Part shown: positions 1-11,161 of the stretch, piece after piece
Layout: each line of letters starts with the position of its first letter
How positions within the stretch are numbered: position 1 is the stretch's first letter
Assembly (NCBI GenBank): GCA_019426215.1
Contig: CM033395.1
Coordinates: 20,760,569-20,824,568 of the forward strand
DNA: 64,000 nucleotides
From: Buddleja alternifolia
Lineage: Eukaryota > Streptophyta > Magnoliopsida > Lamiales > Scrophulariaceae
Reading direction: 5' to 3'
Position numbers and translations under genes: made by a program
Notes under the pieces: model-generated
What the model saw: the letters and a program-made list of their open reading frames with translations, nothing else
What the model was told of the DNA's origin: nothing
Databases searched by the model: none

Positions 1-1014
1 GCTCTACTCGTTCTTTGGACGGGTAAATCAAGAGAGAACAAAGAAATGGAAAAGCTCATAAATCGGGTCAATCCAACAAAACGGCTAAAAGCTCAAAGGG
101 GTTTACTAGAGATGAAAATGCATAAGGTAGGCTTTTTAGGCTAAGTGGGTTAAAATCCTAAGTGCCTTTATCATCTTCAAATATGCACATATCAATGTAA
201 TTTTGACGTGGTTCAAAGCAAGTTCTAGCATTACAAAAACATAGAAGATACACACACTGAAAGAAAGAAGAAGATTTCCATCGAAATTTGATAAACATAA
301 AGGCTCAATAGCTCACATGGTTGTCATAGTCTACTAAAAACCCGCAATTCTACTTCATAGTTACATCATTGTATCAATAAAAGCCCAAGAAGCAAGTGAT
401 TACAACTATAATATGTCTATCTCATTCACAATCAAACGGTTCTAACTCATGTTGCTTTTATCTCATGACAATTAACACATCCCAAGGGTGCATGAAAATA
501 ATCAAAGCCTATAAAAGACTCAAAACTACAAACTGCCCCCCCCACACTGAAAGAAAGCATTGTCCTCAATGAAAAACACCATTTTCGTAGGAGCCACGAT
601 TGCATTTAGCGTATGCAACAAGCCTTTTAAACCTTTAGGTTCCCCCTAAAGGACGAGTGAAGTCTCGTGAGGGTTTTCAGAGATAAACCCACAAAATCGA
701 CAAAAAAAGCAAACAAACACAAACAAGAACAAGCACAAACACGCACACAACCGAAAACAAAACGAAACATGCTCAAAATGATGAGAAAAAAAATTAAAAA
801 CAAAGGAACAAGCAAACTCCCCTAAGAAGTAGGTTGTCTACTCGTTCAAATCCGCGTCATCCGGGGCATGGGACTCAGTCGGTGGTGGAACGGAGTGAAA
901 AGCCGGCATTGGTGGGAAAGGGTCGGGATTTGCACCACTGTGACTAGCAATGAATGATAAACGCCGACCAATCTCCTCAAAGCTTGATGAAACAAATGTG
1001 GATAGATGATTAAA
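1..1014 (-). other. G1 3' non-coding region with conserved purine box
   Basis: I see no convincing gene here. At 536-571 the minus strand has a run of eight G preceded by CATTGAGGACAATG, itself a short inverted repeat. The same box (C-run on the plus strand followed by gtcctcaatg) is found in G2 at about 26650-26686, again downstream of the extra ORF. It is a conserved family signal, possibly an internal polypurine tract. The real 3' LTR boundary should lie left of the window. Confidence 0.6.
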
Positions 1015-1953
1015 TTAGGCAACTTGATGAGTTTGGAGTTGAACTAAATGGTCCATACGATGCTCGAGATGGCGCATACGTGACCGGACGGAGGCATTAC
1101 GAGACAATGGGATATCATCGTTCGCCGGTTCAATGGGGAGCGGGTTATCAGGGTCCGCAAAAGTGAGATACTTTTGATCATCGAGTGGTAGCATGGGCTT
1201 TTTACGTTTTTCAAAGTCTTCTGCCGGGACCTTTTTGGCCAAACAAAGCTTGGTAATCAATGATGGGAAGAATAACCCCGTAGTATGTGCTCGGCCACAT
1301 TCTAAGATTTTCTTTTCAACAATTTTAGCCACATTGATGGACTTGTCCGTCCATATGGCATATAACAAGCAAACACGATCCACCGTGACGGAACTCACGT
1401 GGGTGGTAGGCATAAGACGAGCAGCAATGAAATGAAACCAAAGCTTAAGTTCACTCTTGAGCATGTTGTAGGGAAGAGAGTGATAGCGGTTGTTTCGGAT
1501 GGTCCATTGCGTTTCGGGGGTGCACAAAGTAGTCCGAATAGTGTCCCATTCATCGCCTTGGGGTTGCCAATTATGGTAGTCATCATCTGAAAGGTACTCC
1601 ACCGACAAATGCTTGGCGATGATTGTGTCGGAAAAAGGAACATCAATGCCGCGAACCTTGACTATATAACCGGAATGATCGGGAATGTTAGCATAGAACT
1701 CGCGCACAAGTGGAAGAATTGCCGGTTGAGATTGCTCAACGAAGGCCTCCCAATTTCGAGAGGCAATGATGTGAGGGGTACGACCAAGAGTTACGGTCAA
1801 ACTCCGTTCTCGAAGGATAGCTCGGTTGCAAAGGAACTCGTGAAACCGCTTTTGTGCCGCATCGGTCATGAAGGTAGGAGTGATAGTCGAAGGTATGATG
1901 TCCTGGTGAGAAGATGTGGATGCACCGGTAGTTTTTGATTTCTTACGACCCAT
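1015..1953 (-). CDS. Putative plant transposon protein (PF20167-like), extra ORF of G1
   Basis: This is an open frame of about 312 residues if the start is the ATG at 1953 (MGRKKSK); an in-frame ATG lies further upstream at 2001. It resembles the domain annotated as putative plant transposon protein, common downstream of pol in Athila-type elements; its biochemical role is unknown to me. Visible landmarks are a basic N-terminus, the block PLVREFYAN, the block SELKLWFHFIAARLMPT, and FFPSLITKLC near residue 240. The G2 protein at 26997-28274 shares the same landmarks in the same order (PLVKEFYAN, WYYFVCARLIPT, CFPSLITALC). The C-terminal part contains charged, coiled-coil-like sequence (RSRMRHLEHRMDHLVQL). 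No frame break is visible, unlike the neighbouring pol. Confidence 0.8.
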   Translation of the reverse strand: MGRKKSKTTGASTSSHQDIIPSTITPTFMTDAAQKRFHEFLCNRAILRERSLTVTLGRTPHIIASRNWEAFVEQSQPAILPLVREFYANIPDHSGYIVKVRGIDVPFSDTIIAKHLSVEYLSDDDYHNWQPQGDEWDTIRTTLCTPETQWTIRNNRYHSLPYNMLKSELKLWFHFIAARLMPTTHVSSVTVDRVCLLYAIWTDKSINVAKIVEKKILECGRAHTTGLFFPSLITKLCLAKKVPAEDFEKRKKPMLPLDDQKYLTFADPDNPLPIEPANDDIPLSRNASVRSRMRHLEHRMDHLVQLQTHQVA

Positions 1954-2518
1954 TGGACACTCAAGTGACACTAACCAACTTACGTAGAGACGTCGCACCA
2001 CTCCAAATGAACCACACTGTGCCCAAACGGGAACCCCAATATCTCAAATGGCACCCACAACCGTCGAATTATAGTATCCCAAACACCAATGAGACTACAA
2101 AGCTCACACCAAATTGTTACAAACAAGTTAAATCACCTAACCTACAAAAAAAATGTCAAGGAAGATTAGAGTGAAATGCAACTTTCTTGTCATAAGAGAG
2201 TTATAGGATATGTAACAAAGAAGTAAAAAGACCACCTAATTGATATAAAAAGAAGCAAAAAGAACACTTACCTTGATTGGGGCAATGTATCGAACATGTG
2301 GTGTGTGAGGTGAAAAAGCTTGAAATGTGACAAAATTCCATCCAAGTTTTGTGAAATGGTATGTGAGTAATAGAATGCAGGTGGAAAATTATAGAAATGT
2401 GAGTGAGATGTGATGAAAGCAATGAATTCAAAGAGTTGAGGGATATGGTGTTTGAGATAAGGTGTGGTGAGTGAGGGAGATGCGGGGGATTTAAAAGAGT
2501 TGGAGGATTGGGAGGGGG

Positions 2519-2836
2519 GAACTCGCGCTGGGGCGAGAGATTTGTCTTGCCCCAGCACCGGAAGTGCGTGTTACGCACTCCCCGCGCTGGGGCGAGACAA
2601 TGTCTCGCTCCAGCGAGAGACACGCCCGCGCTGGGGCGAGACGTTTGTCTCGCCCCAGTGCCGAGAGTGCGTAACTCGCACTCCCGTGCTGGGGGGAGAT
2701 AATTGTCTCGCTCCAGCGCGATACTGTCTCGCGCTGGGGCGAGACATTTTCTCGCTCCAGTGCGAGGGGTGCGTAACTCGCATCCTCGCGCTAGGACGAG
2801 CAGTAATGCTCGCTCCGGCACGAGTAATGCGGGTTT
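2519..2836. repeat. Array of GC-rich hairpins, internal copy in G1
   Basis: About six inverted-repeat units are built on the arm GCTGGGGCGAGAC and its complement GTCTCGCTCCAGC, separated by 3-7 bases. They alternate with a second small palindrome (AGTGCG...CGCACT). The array lies between the extra ORF and the end of pol. Open frames across it on both strands are by-products of its composition. A variant of the same unit (GCTGGAGCAAG...CTTGCTCCAGC) recurs inside the LTR at 9425-9630. The flanks 2002-2518 and 2837-3061 hold no recognisable gene. Confidence 0.85.
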
Positions 2837-3061
2837 CACATGCCTCGCCTAGTATCGATGGGCCCCAACATGTATACGCTAGCCAATTTGATCCCGATTT
2901 CATCCAAACGCTTAAAACGTCAAGCCCAAAACCTCGAGAACAAAGCACAACAAAATAAAACATGCACAAAACGAAAGGAAGAAAAAAAAACTAAGAAAAG
3001 TTGGGTTGCCTCCCAAGGAGCACCTTTGTTTTACGTCGTTGGCTCGACATTACCATAAAGC

Positions 3062-3922
3062 TTAAATGGACGAAGGAGGGTTTTCCAAAGTAGTAGTCTC
3101 CCTCGGTGCATCGTGAACTTGAAATCCCTCATAGTAAGGCTTCAAACGGTGACCATTCACCTTGAAGATGTTTGTCGTGTCGAGACTTTGAATTTCAACC
3201 GCGCCATGAGGAAAAACTTGTAGAACAATAAATGGGCCAATCCATCGTGAATGTAGCTTACCCGGAAATAGACGAAGCCTCGAATTATAAAGAAGCACTT
3301 TTTGTCCAACTACAAAGTGTTTCCTTAAAATCATCTTGTTATGAAACGCCTTCGTTTTTTTCTTGTAAATGGCGGAGTTATCATAGGCATCATTCCGAAG
3401 TTCCTCTAATTCTTGAATTTGCAACTTTCTATGTTCCCCCGCCTTATCCATTTCCATATTGCATTGCTTGATAGCCCAAAACGCTTTATGCTCTAACTCT
3501 ACCGGAAGATGACAGGATTTACCAAAAATAAGTCGGTATGGAGACATTCCAATTGGTGTTTTATAAGCCGTTCTATATGCCCATAAGGCATCCTCGAGCC
3601 TAGCACTCCAATCCTTTCTATTCGGATTCACCGTTTTCTCAAGAATAGACTTTATCTCCCGATTGGAGACCTCGGCTTGACCATTGGTTTGAGGATGGTA
3701 CGCGGTGGAAATCTTGTGTTTCACGGCATATCTCTTAAGCAATGCTTCAATGGTTCGATTACAAAAGTGAGTGCCTCGGTCACTGATTAAAACACGGGGT
3801 ATGCCAAACCTAGCAAAATTGTGACATTTGACAAAATCTGCAACCACTTTGGAATCATTAGTCCGGGTGGCTTTGGCTTCCACCCATTTTGACACATAGT
3901 CAACGGCGAGTAAAATATACAA
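3062..3922 (-). pseudogene. G1 integrase C-terminal half (frame-broken pol)
   Basis: This part encodes the catalytic core and C-terminal domain of a Ty3/gypsy integrase. It contains [10 protein letters not shown] near the start, ISDRGTHF (second catalytic Asp), and [21 protein letters not shown] (catalytic Glu region). It also has [24 protein letters not shown] and a C-terminal stretch ending RLKPYYEG that resembles the chromatin or DNA-binding tail. The first catalytic Asp (DFMGPFP) lies in the preceding piece in another frame; an apparent one-base loss near 3930 separates them. Otherwise the piece is fully open for about 286 residues, so the element decayed recently. Confidence 0.88.
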
Positions 3923-5640
3923 GTTACCAAAGAACTCGGGAATGGGCCCATAAAATCAATGCCCCACACATCAAAAATTTCACAAATAAAGATGGACGTT
4001 TGTGGCATTTGATCCTTACGGGTAACATTCCCGGTAAATTGACAACGAGCACACGCTTTACAAAACATGTATGCATCACGAAAAAGGGAAGGCCAAAAAA
4101 ATCCACATTCAAGAATTTTTCGAGCGGTTCTATTAGGACCAAAATGGCCTCCACATGCATAAGAGTGACAAAAAGTTAGGATAGACTCACATTCGGTTTC
4201 GGGGATGCATCGTTGTATGATTTGATCCGAGCAATGCTTCCAAAGATAAGGGTCATCCCAGATGTAGAAACGAGCATCACTCTTGATCTTGTCCTTCTTG
4301 GCCTTGGAGAGCTCCGGTGGTAGCGTTTTGGTGGCCAAGTAGTTGACTAAATCGGCGTACCATGGAGTAACACTAGAAATGCCAAAGAGTTGCTCATCGG
4401 GGAAGAAATCTTGCAATGGAAGCGTATCACTCTCCTTGACTACTCGGCTTAGATGGTCGGCAACTAAATTCTCGGCCCCTTTCTTATCCTTGATCTCCAA
4501 GTCAAATTCTTGTAAAGGGAGAATCCATCGTATTAGCCTCGGTTTCGTATCTTTTTTCATCAACAAGTGTCGGAGGGCGGCATGATTGGAGTAGACGATA
4601 ACCTTAGTGCCCAACAAATAAGACCGAAATTTCTCAAGTGCAAAGACAATGGATAGTAACTCTTTTTCTGTTGTCGAATAATTCCCTTGAGCATCATTTA
4701 AAGTTCGGGAGGCATAATAAATCACATGAGCCACTCTCCCGACCCTTTGACCCAAAACAGCGCCCACAGCATAGTTGCTCGCATCACACATGATCTCAAA
4801 CGGTAATGTCCAATCCGGAGGTCTAATCACTGGGGCGGCTGTAAGGAGTTCTTTGAGCTTGTTGAAGGCCTCTTTGCACATGTCTCCAAATTCAAACGCC
4901 ACATCTTGCTGTAAGAGTCGACACAACGGCATGGAGATTTTTGAAAAATCCTTGATAAACCGCCTATAAAATCCTGCATGGCCAAGAAAAGAGCGTATCT
5001 CCCGCACCGTGGTGGGGTAAGGTAAAGAGGAAATAACATCAATCTTAGCTTTATCAACCTCAATGCCCCTAGAAGATATCACATGGCCTAAAACTATACC
5101 TTCATCTACTATAAAATGGCATTTTTCCCAATTTAAAACTAAGTTAGTTTCACTGCATTTCTTAAGAATGAGAGCAAGATTGTCTAAACATGTATCAAAG
5201 GAGTCTCCATAAATGGAAAAATCGTCCATGAAGACTTCTATGATCTTCTCTACATAATCGGAAAATATACTCATCATACACCTTTGAAAAGTAGCCGGTG
5301 CGTTGCATAGACCAAAGGGCATGCGCCTATAAGCAAAAGTGCCAAAAGGACATGTAAATGTGGTCTTCTCTTGATCGTCCGGGGCGATCACGATTTGATT
5401 GTATCCCGAGTAACCATCAAGGAAACAATATCGTGCTCGACCCGCTAACCTCTCCAACATTTGATCGATAAATGGAAGAGGAAAGTGATCTTTCCGAGTC
5501 GAAGCATTTAACTTCCTATAGTCTATACAAACACGCCAACCATTTTGAACTCTAGTAGGCACAAGCTCATTTTCTTTATTTCTCACAACCGTTATACCCG
5601 TTTTCTTAGGAACAACTTGAGTAGGGCTTACATACTTACT
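3923..5640 (-). pseudogene. G1 reverse transcriptase, RNase H and integrase N-terminus
   Basis: One open frame covers most of pol. RT motifs include [11 protein letters not shown], the [11 protein letters not shown] block, and FMDD (catalytic Asp pair) at about residue 120. RNase H follows with [14 protein letters not shown] at about residue 265 and the TEKELL motif at about 310. The integrase zinc-binding module (HSYACGGH...CKACARC) lies at about 470-515, and the first catalytic Asp (DFMGP) near 550. The frame meets gag-protease at about 5640 through a single-base loss, and the rest of integrase at about 3930 through another. All catalytic residues I can check are present. Confidence 0.9.
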
Positions 5641-8408
5641 ACGGAAATCGGGTAAATGATGCCAACATCAAGAAGTTTCACAATTTCCTTCTTTACCACT
5701 TCCATCATTGGAGGGTTGAGGCGACGTTGTGCTTTCCTAGTCGGTTCGGCACCTTCCTCCAATAGTATGCGATGCATGCATATGGTCGGGCTTATACCCT
5801 TGATATCTGCTATAGTCCATCCAATTGCCAATTTGTGATCTCTCAACACCCGTATGAGCTTGTCTTCTTGATCTATTGTCAAATTGTTAGCTATGATTAC
5901 CGGTAATGTCTCATTATCTCCCAAGTAGACGTACTTGAGATGTGCCGGCAATTGCTTCAACTCAACAACTGGTGCCTGCACCACCGAGGGTAATACTTTT
6001 GCGTTAGAAATTGGTAAATCAATGTATGCAAGATTATACCTTCCAGAGAGTGGTGGTAAAGCTTGAAGCATCATCAATGTTTCCTCAAGGGTAGTACTTA
6101 ACACAAATTGATCATGAAAGTTCCCATGTAAGTGGTTGCTCAAGGCTACCATCAATTCATCATCAATGTTAAGCTCAAAAACTTTCTGCGCAAGTGAATC
6201 AATCACATCAATAGAAAAAATAGAATTTATGTCGGATGGATATCGCATAGCTTCATAAATATTGAACCGAACAATCTCACCATCAAATTCTAAAGACAAA
6301 GCACCATCATAACAATCAATTTTTGCTCGAGAAGTCTTTAGAAAAGGTCTGCCTAGCAAAATAGGGGTGCGATTGGGAGATGATTCATCTTCCATGTTCA
6401 AAATATAAAAATCCGCAGGAAACACCAATTCATTCACTTGAACCAAAACATCCTCAACCACACCCTCCGGATACACATTAGATCTATCGGCTAATTGAAT
6501 TATCACACCGGTTTCTTTTAAGGGTCCTAGGTTTAAAGATGCATAAATAGAATGTGGCATGACATTAATGGATGCACCTAAATCAAGCATAGCCTTATTG
6601 AAACGAGTGTTACCTATTTTGCATGGAATAGTGAATGTACCCGGATCCTTGCATTTTTGAGGCAGTTTCCTTTGAAGAACCGCCGAGACATTTTCCCCCA
6701 CACTTATCCTTTCATCCCCATTCAACTTGCGTTTTGATGTACAAAGCTCTTTTAGGAATTTAGCATAGCGGGGTACTTGGCGAATTGCATCGATAAGAGG
6801 TATATTCACCTCCACCTTTCGAAAAATTTCCAAGATTTCTTTCTCTTTCTCCTCTTTCTTCGATTGTTTAAACCTACTTGGGAAAGGAGGTTTAGTGATA
6901 ATTGAAATGGGAGGAGGGTTAGAGGTTACCTTTGGAGGAGAGGTGGAGGTGGGAGGACTCTTGGTAGCTTCTTTTTCTTCCTCTTCAATATCAAGCACCG
7001 GTGGTGTCTCGAGTGGTACTTCAATTTCCTTCCCACTTCTCAATGTGATTGCACTTGCATTTTCTTTAGGATTGATTGTTTGAGAAGGTAACTTTCCCGA
7101 ACCTTGGGCCTCAATTCGACTCATCGAAGTGGCCAATTGACTCATTTGAGTCTCTAGATGCTTTAAACTTGCCTTTGTTTCTTGCTTGAATTGAATTTGG
7201 TCTTGAGCAAGAGCCTTTACAATATCTTCTAAAGATAAGTTGGAATTGGATCTTGAACTAGGAGAAGGGACTTGTGGCTTAGGTGGGAAAGGCGGTGATG
7301 GTCCTTGATTATATCCGTGATTGTATCCTTGATTATTCCCGTGATAGTTGGGACCATTTGAATTTCTATAGCTAAAGTTTGGGTGATCCCTCCATCCGGC
7401 ATTGTAAGAGTTAGAGTAAGGGTCATGTTTTCGATGGGGTTGTCCCGGAAATCCTCCAATCGCATTTGCTTGCTCGGTTGGCTCCTCTTGTAGTGTAGGG
7501 CACATGTCCGTGGGATGATTCACATTGGCACAAATCCCACAAGCCTTTACTTGTTGAACCTTTTCAACGGCTAATTGGCGAACAAGTGAAGTCAACTCAT
7601 TAATTTTCAACTCAAGTGAACTAGATGTAACCTCGTTGACTTTACTTGTTGGAGGCTCATGTCGGGAGCTAAATTGTAGAGAATTTGCCGCCATGTTTGC
7701 AATCAATAACCGGGCGGCTTCGGGAGTTTTATCAACTAAGGCCCCTCCACTAGCGGCATCTATCATAGTCCTCTCGGTGGGAAACAGGCCTTCATAGAAG
7801 TATTGAATGAGGAGTTGCTCACTAATTTGATGATGAAGGCAACTCGCACATAGCTTCTTAAATCTTTCCCAGTACTCATAGAGAGTTTCCCCGGATATTT
7901 GTCGGATGCCACATATCTCTTTCCGGATATTGGCGGCTTTGGAAGCCGGAAAGTACTTCTCTAAAAATACCCGTTTCATCTCATTCCATGTGTTGATTGA
8001 TCCGGATGGTAAGTAGTAGAGCCAATCTTTCGCCGAGTCCGCTAACGAAAAGGGGAATGCCCTTAGCTTGATTTGTTCCTCGGATATCCCAGCGGGCTTC
8101 ATAGAAGTGCATACCATGTGAAATTCCTTGAGATGCTTGTGGGGATCATCACCTGTAAAACCACGAAAAGTGGGGAGTAGGTGAATTAAACCGTATTTTA
8201 ATTCAAAAGCAACATCAAGGGCGGGGTAATCAATACATAAAGGTTGATAATTGAGATTCGGTGTCGCCAACTCCTTAAGAGTGCGATTGTTTCGATTGTT
8301 TGCCATTTCTTCTTCTTCAGTGTTAGCTTGTTGTGCTTCCCTTCTTAGCCTATGAAAGGTCCTCTCGATTTCTGGGTCAAATGGTAAATCGTGAGAGAAT
8401 CGTGACAT
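5628..8408 (-). pseudogene. G1 gag, protease and start of RT
   Basis: This is an open frame of 926 codons from an ATG at 8408, just inside the primer site. The gag core (WNEMKRVFLEKYFP, LYEYWERFKKLC) lies at about residues 105-210 and matches the retrotransposon gag family (PF03732). A CCHC zinc knuckle (CGICANVNHPTDMC) is at about 288-301. A proline- and serine-rich linker follows. The aspartic protease motif is DLGAS (about residue 606), the form usual in Athila rather than DTG or DSG. The frame enters the RT N-terminus ([11 protein letters not shown]) and stops at 5628 because of an apparent one-base deletion near 5640. In an intact element gag and pol would be one polyprotein or be joined by frameshifting; here the break looks like decay. 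Confidence 0.9.
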
Positions 8409-8479
8409 AAACAGAAAATACCAACAAAAATAAAAAAAAACAAAGACACAAACTATAAAACAATTAAACTAATCAATAC

Positions 8480-8497
8480 TCCCCGGCAACGGCGCCA
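8480..8497 (-). other. Primer-binding site, tRNA-Asp (G1)
   Basis: The minus strand reads TGGCGCCGTTGCCGGGGA, complementary to the 3' end of plant tRNA-Asp including CCA. It lies five bases inside the 5' LTR, as expected for the minus-strand primer. This fixes the element's orientation and the LTR edge, and supports Athila assignment. Confidence 0.93.
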
Positions 8498-8502
8498 AAA
8501 TT

Positions 8503-9858
8503 TGATGTGTGTCGTAGCACACCAAAAATATTATTTATACTACCTTGATACCTAATGCAATAGCGGTAAGCAAGGGTCGAACCCAAGAGAGTGTAGATCA
8601 ATTACAATTGTTAAATGACTTATGAAACTTAAGTAAAAGGGGGGTTTGGTTGCAATTGTACGGAATCTAAGCAAATGAAAATTATAAAGAAAGCAATTAA
8701 ATGGTATAATTGAATCAATAAAGTAAAGCCCGGTCAATTGTAATTACCCATCATCTTCTCGATTTGATCATAGATACGCAAGATTAATTCTAGTTGAGTA
8801 GCCAACTAAGAGGAACAATGATAGCATATGAACATCTTGCTCTTTTCTTAAGCGTAATTTATCAATGGATAGCCAATCGATAAATTCTAACTCCTAAAAT
8901 ACATCTAGAGACTAGGCCTTCGATTCATTTACGGAGAAGCATTAATCACAAAAAGAGAGTTAACATCAATAGTCAATCCACCTAGCATGAATTAAATCTA
9001 ATGACATTGATTTTCCCCTAAGAACCTAATATCAATCATTCATCAATATTAATCCCTAGTTGCTACTAAGCAAGATCCTAATTGATAGCAATTTAATCTT
9101 AACTAGCAATGGATAAATAAAGTACAATAACAAAGTGTACATCTAAGCTAAGCATTTCATCAAACACTTGGCATGGAAACAAGAAAATCAATTACTCAAC
9201 AAAGAAATTATATTAAGAACAATAATCTCACAAATCAAGATGATGATTTCGAATTACAATTGCCCGGATGAGGTTTTTAGCCTCTAAATGTCATCTTCAA
9301 AGCTAGAGAATTCCAAAAATGCAAAAATACAAAGAGAACAAGACTTGGGGGAGGCAAAAGATGTATCCAAAATAGGTCAAACTCCATTTATAGCTCTAGA
9401 AATCGGGTAAAATCTGAGAGAATTGCGCTGGAGCGAGCATAATGTCTTGCTCCAGCGCGAGCTTTGAAGCCACGCACTGATGGCGCTGGAGCAAGACATT
9501 TTCTTGCTCCAGCGAGAGCTAAGGCCACAAGGGCTCGCGCTGGAGCAAGCATTTTGCTTGCTTCAGCACGAGCTAAGTTGTTTCGCATAACTCGTGCTGG
9601 AGCAAGCCTTTCTTGCTCCAGCCCGAGCTCTGGTAGCTTGCGGGTATGTTTTTAGGCCTTCTCGCTCATCTTGGTCGTTCTCCAACCTCCCGACTTCATT
9701 TGGGGCTCTCAATCTCGACCAATTCCACATCTTTTCTCGTCAAAAGCTCCAACCATCCTACAAGATAAAATCATGACTTTAAACGAGCAATTATAAAAGA
9801 ATATTGCATGAAAACATTGGAATTAGACAAGATTTCTAGGAGAATAACACACTTATCA
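8503..9858 (-). repeat. 5' LTR of G1 (1356 bp)
   Basis: The LTR runs from TGATGTGTGTCG to ACACTTATCA on the plus strand, so it has TG...CA ends with a short imperfect inverted repeat. The inner edge is fixed by the primer site, and the outer edge by the exact point where the serine-rich env-like frame of copia-A begins. It contains a GC-rich hairpin array at 9425-9630. The long low-complexity stretch 8740-9420 holds no gene. Confidence 0.88.
9425..9630. repeat. GC-rich hairpin array inside G1 LTR
   Basis: Four inverted-repeat units have the arm GCTGGAGCAAG and complement CTTGCTCCAGC, spaced about 55 bases. The unit is a clear variant of the one in the internal array at 2519-2836, with A for G at two positions. 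It sits in the U3 half of the LTR, so transcripts could fold here. Confidence 0.83.
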
Positions 9859-11161
9859 TTCATCTTCATCATCATCCTCATCGGAAGAGGCTGTGGTGGT
9901 TAAGAGACCAAAACTCAAGATCTCCATTAAGGTCGCTAAGCCATCAAAGCCAGCGAAGAAGCAGAATAAGAAGTCGGAGCCCAAGAAGAAACAGAAATCT
10001 CCCTCTCCTTCTCCCAAATCACCATTTCCTCCTCCATCATTTATCTTCCCTCACGAAAAAGAAGAAGCAGCAGAAGAAGAAGTACCGCTAGCCCGCAAGC
10101 GTACTCTTTTATCCACTCCAGCTTCATCAACAAGCGCTCCCGCCGAGCCAGCGCTTGAAGAACCAGAGAGTGTTCTCCCTACTTCTTTGGACGCTGTTCC
10201 TTAATCTGCTCCTGTTCCAGAGCAAGAGCCTGCAACACCTTTTGAAAAATCAAAACTCTTTAAGGGTAAGTACTTGTAAAGAACAACTTATTTTTATCCT
10301 TTCCTCGTTATCTTTTTTAACGCTAGGATAAATCTCTTACAGCTCGAATAGATCATGATATTCAGTATGTACTGAATACTTTGGATGCTTGCTAAATCCC
10401 TATTAAAGATGTTCCCCTCACTTCTTTCCTCGATTTAGATCCAGAAGAAGTGGTCCTGGAGCCTGAGGAAACTGTACAAATTGTTGTAAAACAAGCAACT
10501 GAAATAGTTGATGAACCCCTTCAGGGTAAGCGTTGTAGTATTTTATTTCCAATTTCTACTTAGTAGAAATTTTGCTTGCTTTTCTCAAATGCTTGCATGT
10601 ATCAGCTCAAAATGCACCAGGCGCTGATGCACCTCCACCTTCCGAGATTCCTGTTGAATTGGATGTGGACATGGAAGTAGTTGTGGATATCGCTAAGGAA
10701 ATCGTCCAAGTCCTTCCTGATGCTGAAACATCTCCAGCCAGTGAAGCGACCGAGCATACTGAGCAGTCAATAGAAGTGGCCCCTATCCTAACATAATCTA
10801 TTACTTTCATTCCCACTCCAACCGGATCTCCTCCCCGTGTCATAGACATCTTTCCTCACGGATACAATAAAGAAGTTGAGTTCTACTATGCTACTCGAGA
10901 ACATGACACCAAAACCTTGGTTGATATGAAGATCAACTTTTAAAACACTCTCCATCGGACTGATGTTTCTAATTCTGCTAAGTTCGAATTCTTCGAGCGA
11001 TTTGCTAACCTGGGTATATACAATCTTGAGTGTCTTCAATCTCGCCTTGAGTATATTCGGCGACCAGCGTTCAACATGACAGAATTTGACGAGAAGTGTT
11101 TCAATTTTACTGGCCATTTTGAAGAGTCCTTTTATCCCTTGCGCCAGAATAAGATCGTTGT
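9859..11161 (+). pseudogene. Copia-A fragment: env-like gene with two short introns
   Basis: This plus-strand fragment of a Maximus/SIRE-like copia is cut on the left by G1 and on the right by the copia-B LTR. It starts in a run of serines followed by Lys/Pro-rich sequence (VKRPKLKISIKVAKPSKPAKK) and matches the minus-strand env-like region of copia-C (about 33400-34680) block for block. Two GT-AG introns are visible, 10266-10342 (77 bp) and 10526-10605 (80 bp); copia-C has introns at the same places. In-frame stops, for example at 10202-10204, show that it is dead. The encoded protein is not recognisable beyond the retroelement env-like position. Confidence 0.72.

Larger units (their letters stand above)
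1..9858 (-). mobile_element. Athila-like Ty3/gypsy LTR retrotransposon G1 (left end outside window)
   Basis: Read on the minus strand, the order is 5' LTR (8503-9858), tRNA-Asp primer site (8480-8497), gag-protease, RT-RNase H-integrase, a hairpin array, an extra ORF and a purine-rich 3' region. RT before integrase is Ty3/gypsy order. The tRNA-Asp primer site, the DLGAS protease and the extra downstream ORF point to the Athila lineage. The 3' LTR must lie left of position 1. The right LTR ends at 9858, and the next bases (ttcat) are the expected 5-bp target duplication, whose partner is outside the window. The element interrupts the env-like frame of copia-A, so it is younger than copia-A. 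Confidence 0.92.

Noticed and set aside
1..530. 3' LTR of G1 within the window
   Set aside because: No sequence here matches the LTR at 8503-9858; by analogy with G2 the LTR should start more than 500 bp left of the window.
2519..2836. Regularly spaced palindromes resembling a CRISPR array
   Set aside because: The repeats are inverted, spacers are not unique sequences of constant length, and the setting is a plant LTR retrotransposon.
2201..2969. Arg- and Ala-rich open frames on both strands
   Set aside because: They arise from the GC-rich hairpin array and show no motif.
8480..8497. tRNA-Asp gene fragment
   Set aside because: Only the 18 bases complementary to the tRNA 3' end are present next to an LTR edge; it is a primer-binding site.
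9859..11161. Inverted duplication of the copia-C env-like region
   Set aside because: The similarity is of family level with many differences, and flanking sequence differs; an independent family member explains it better.
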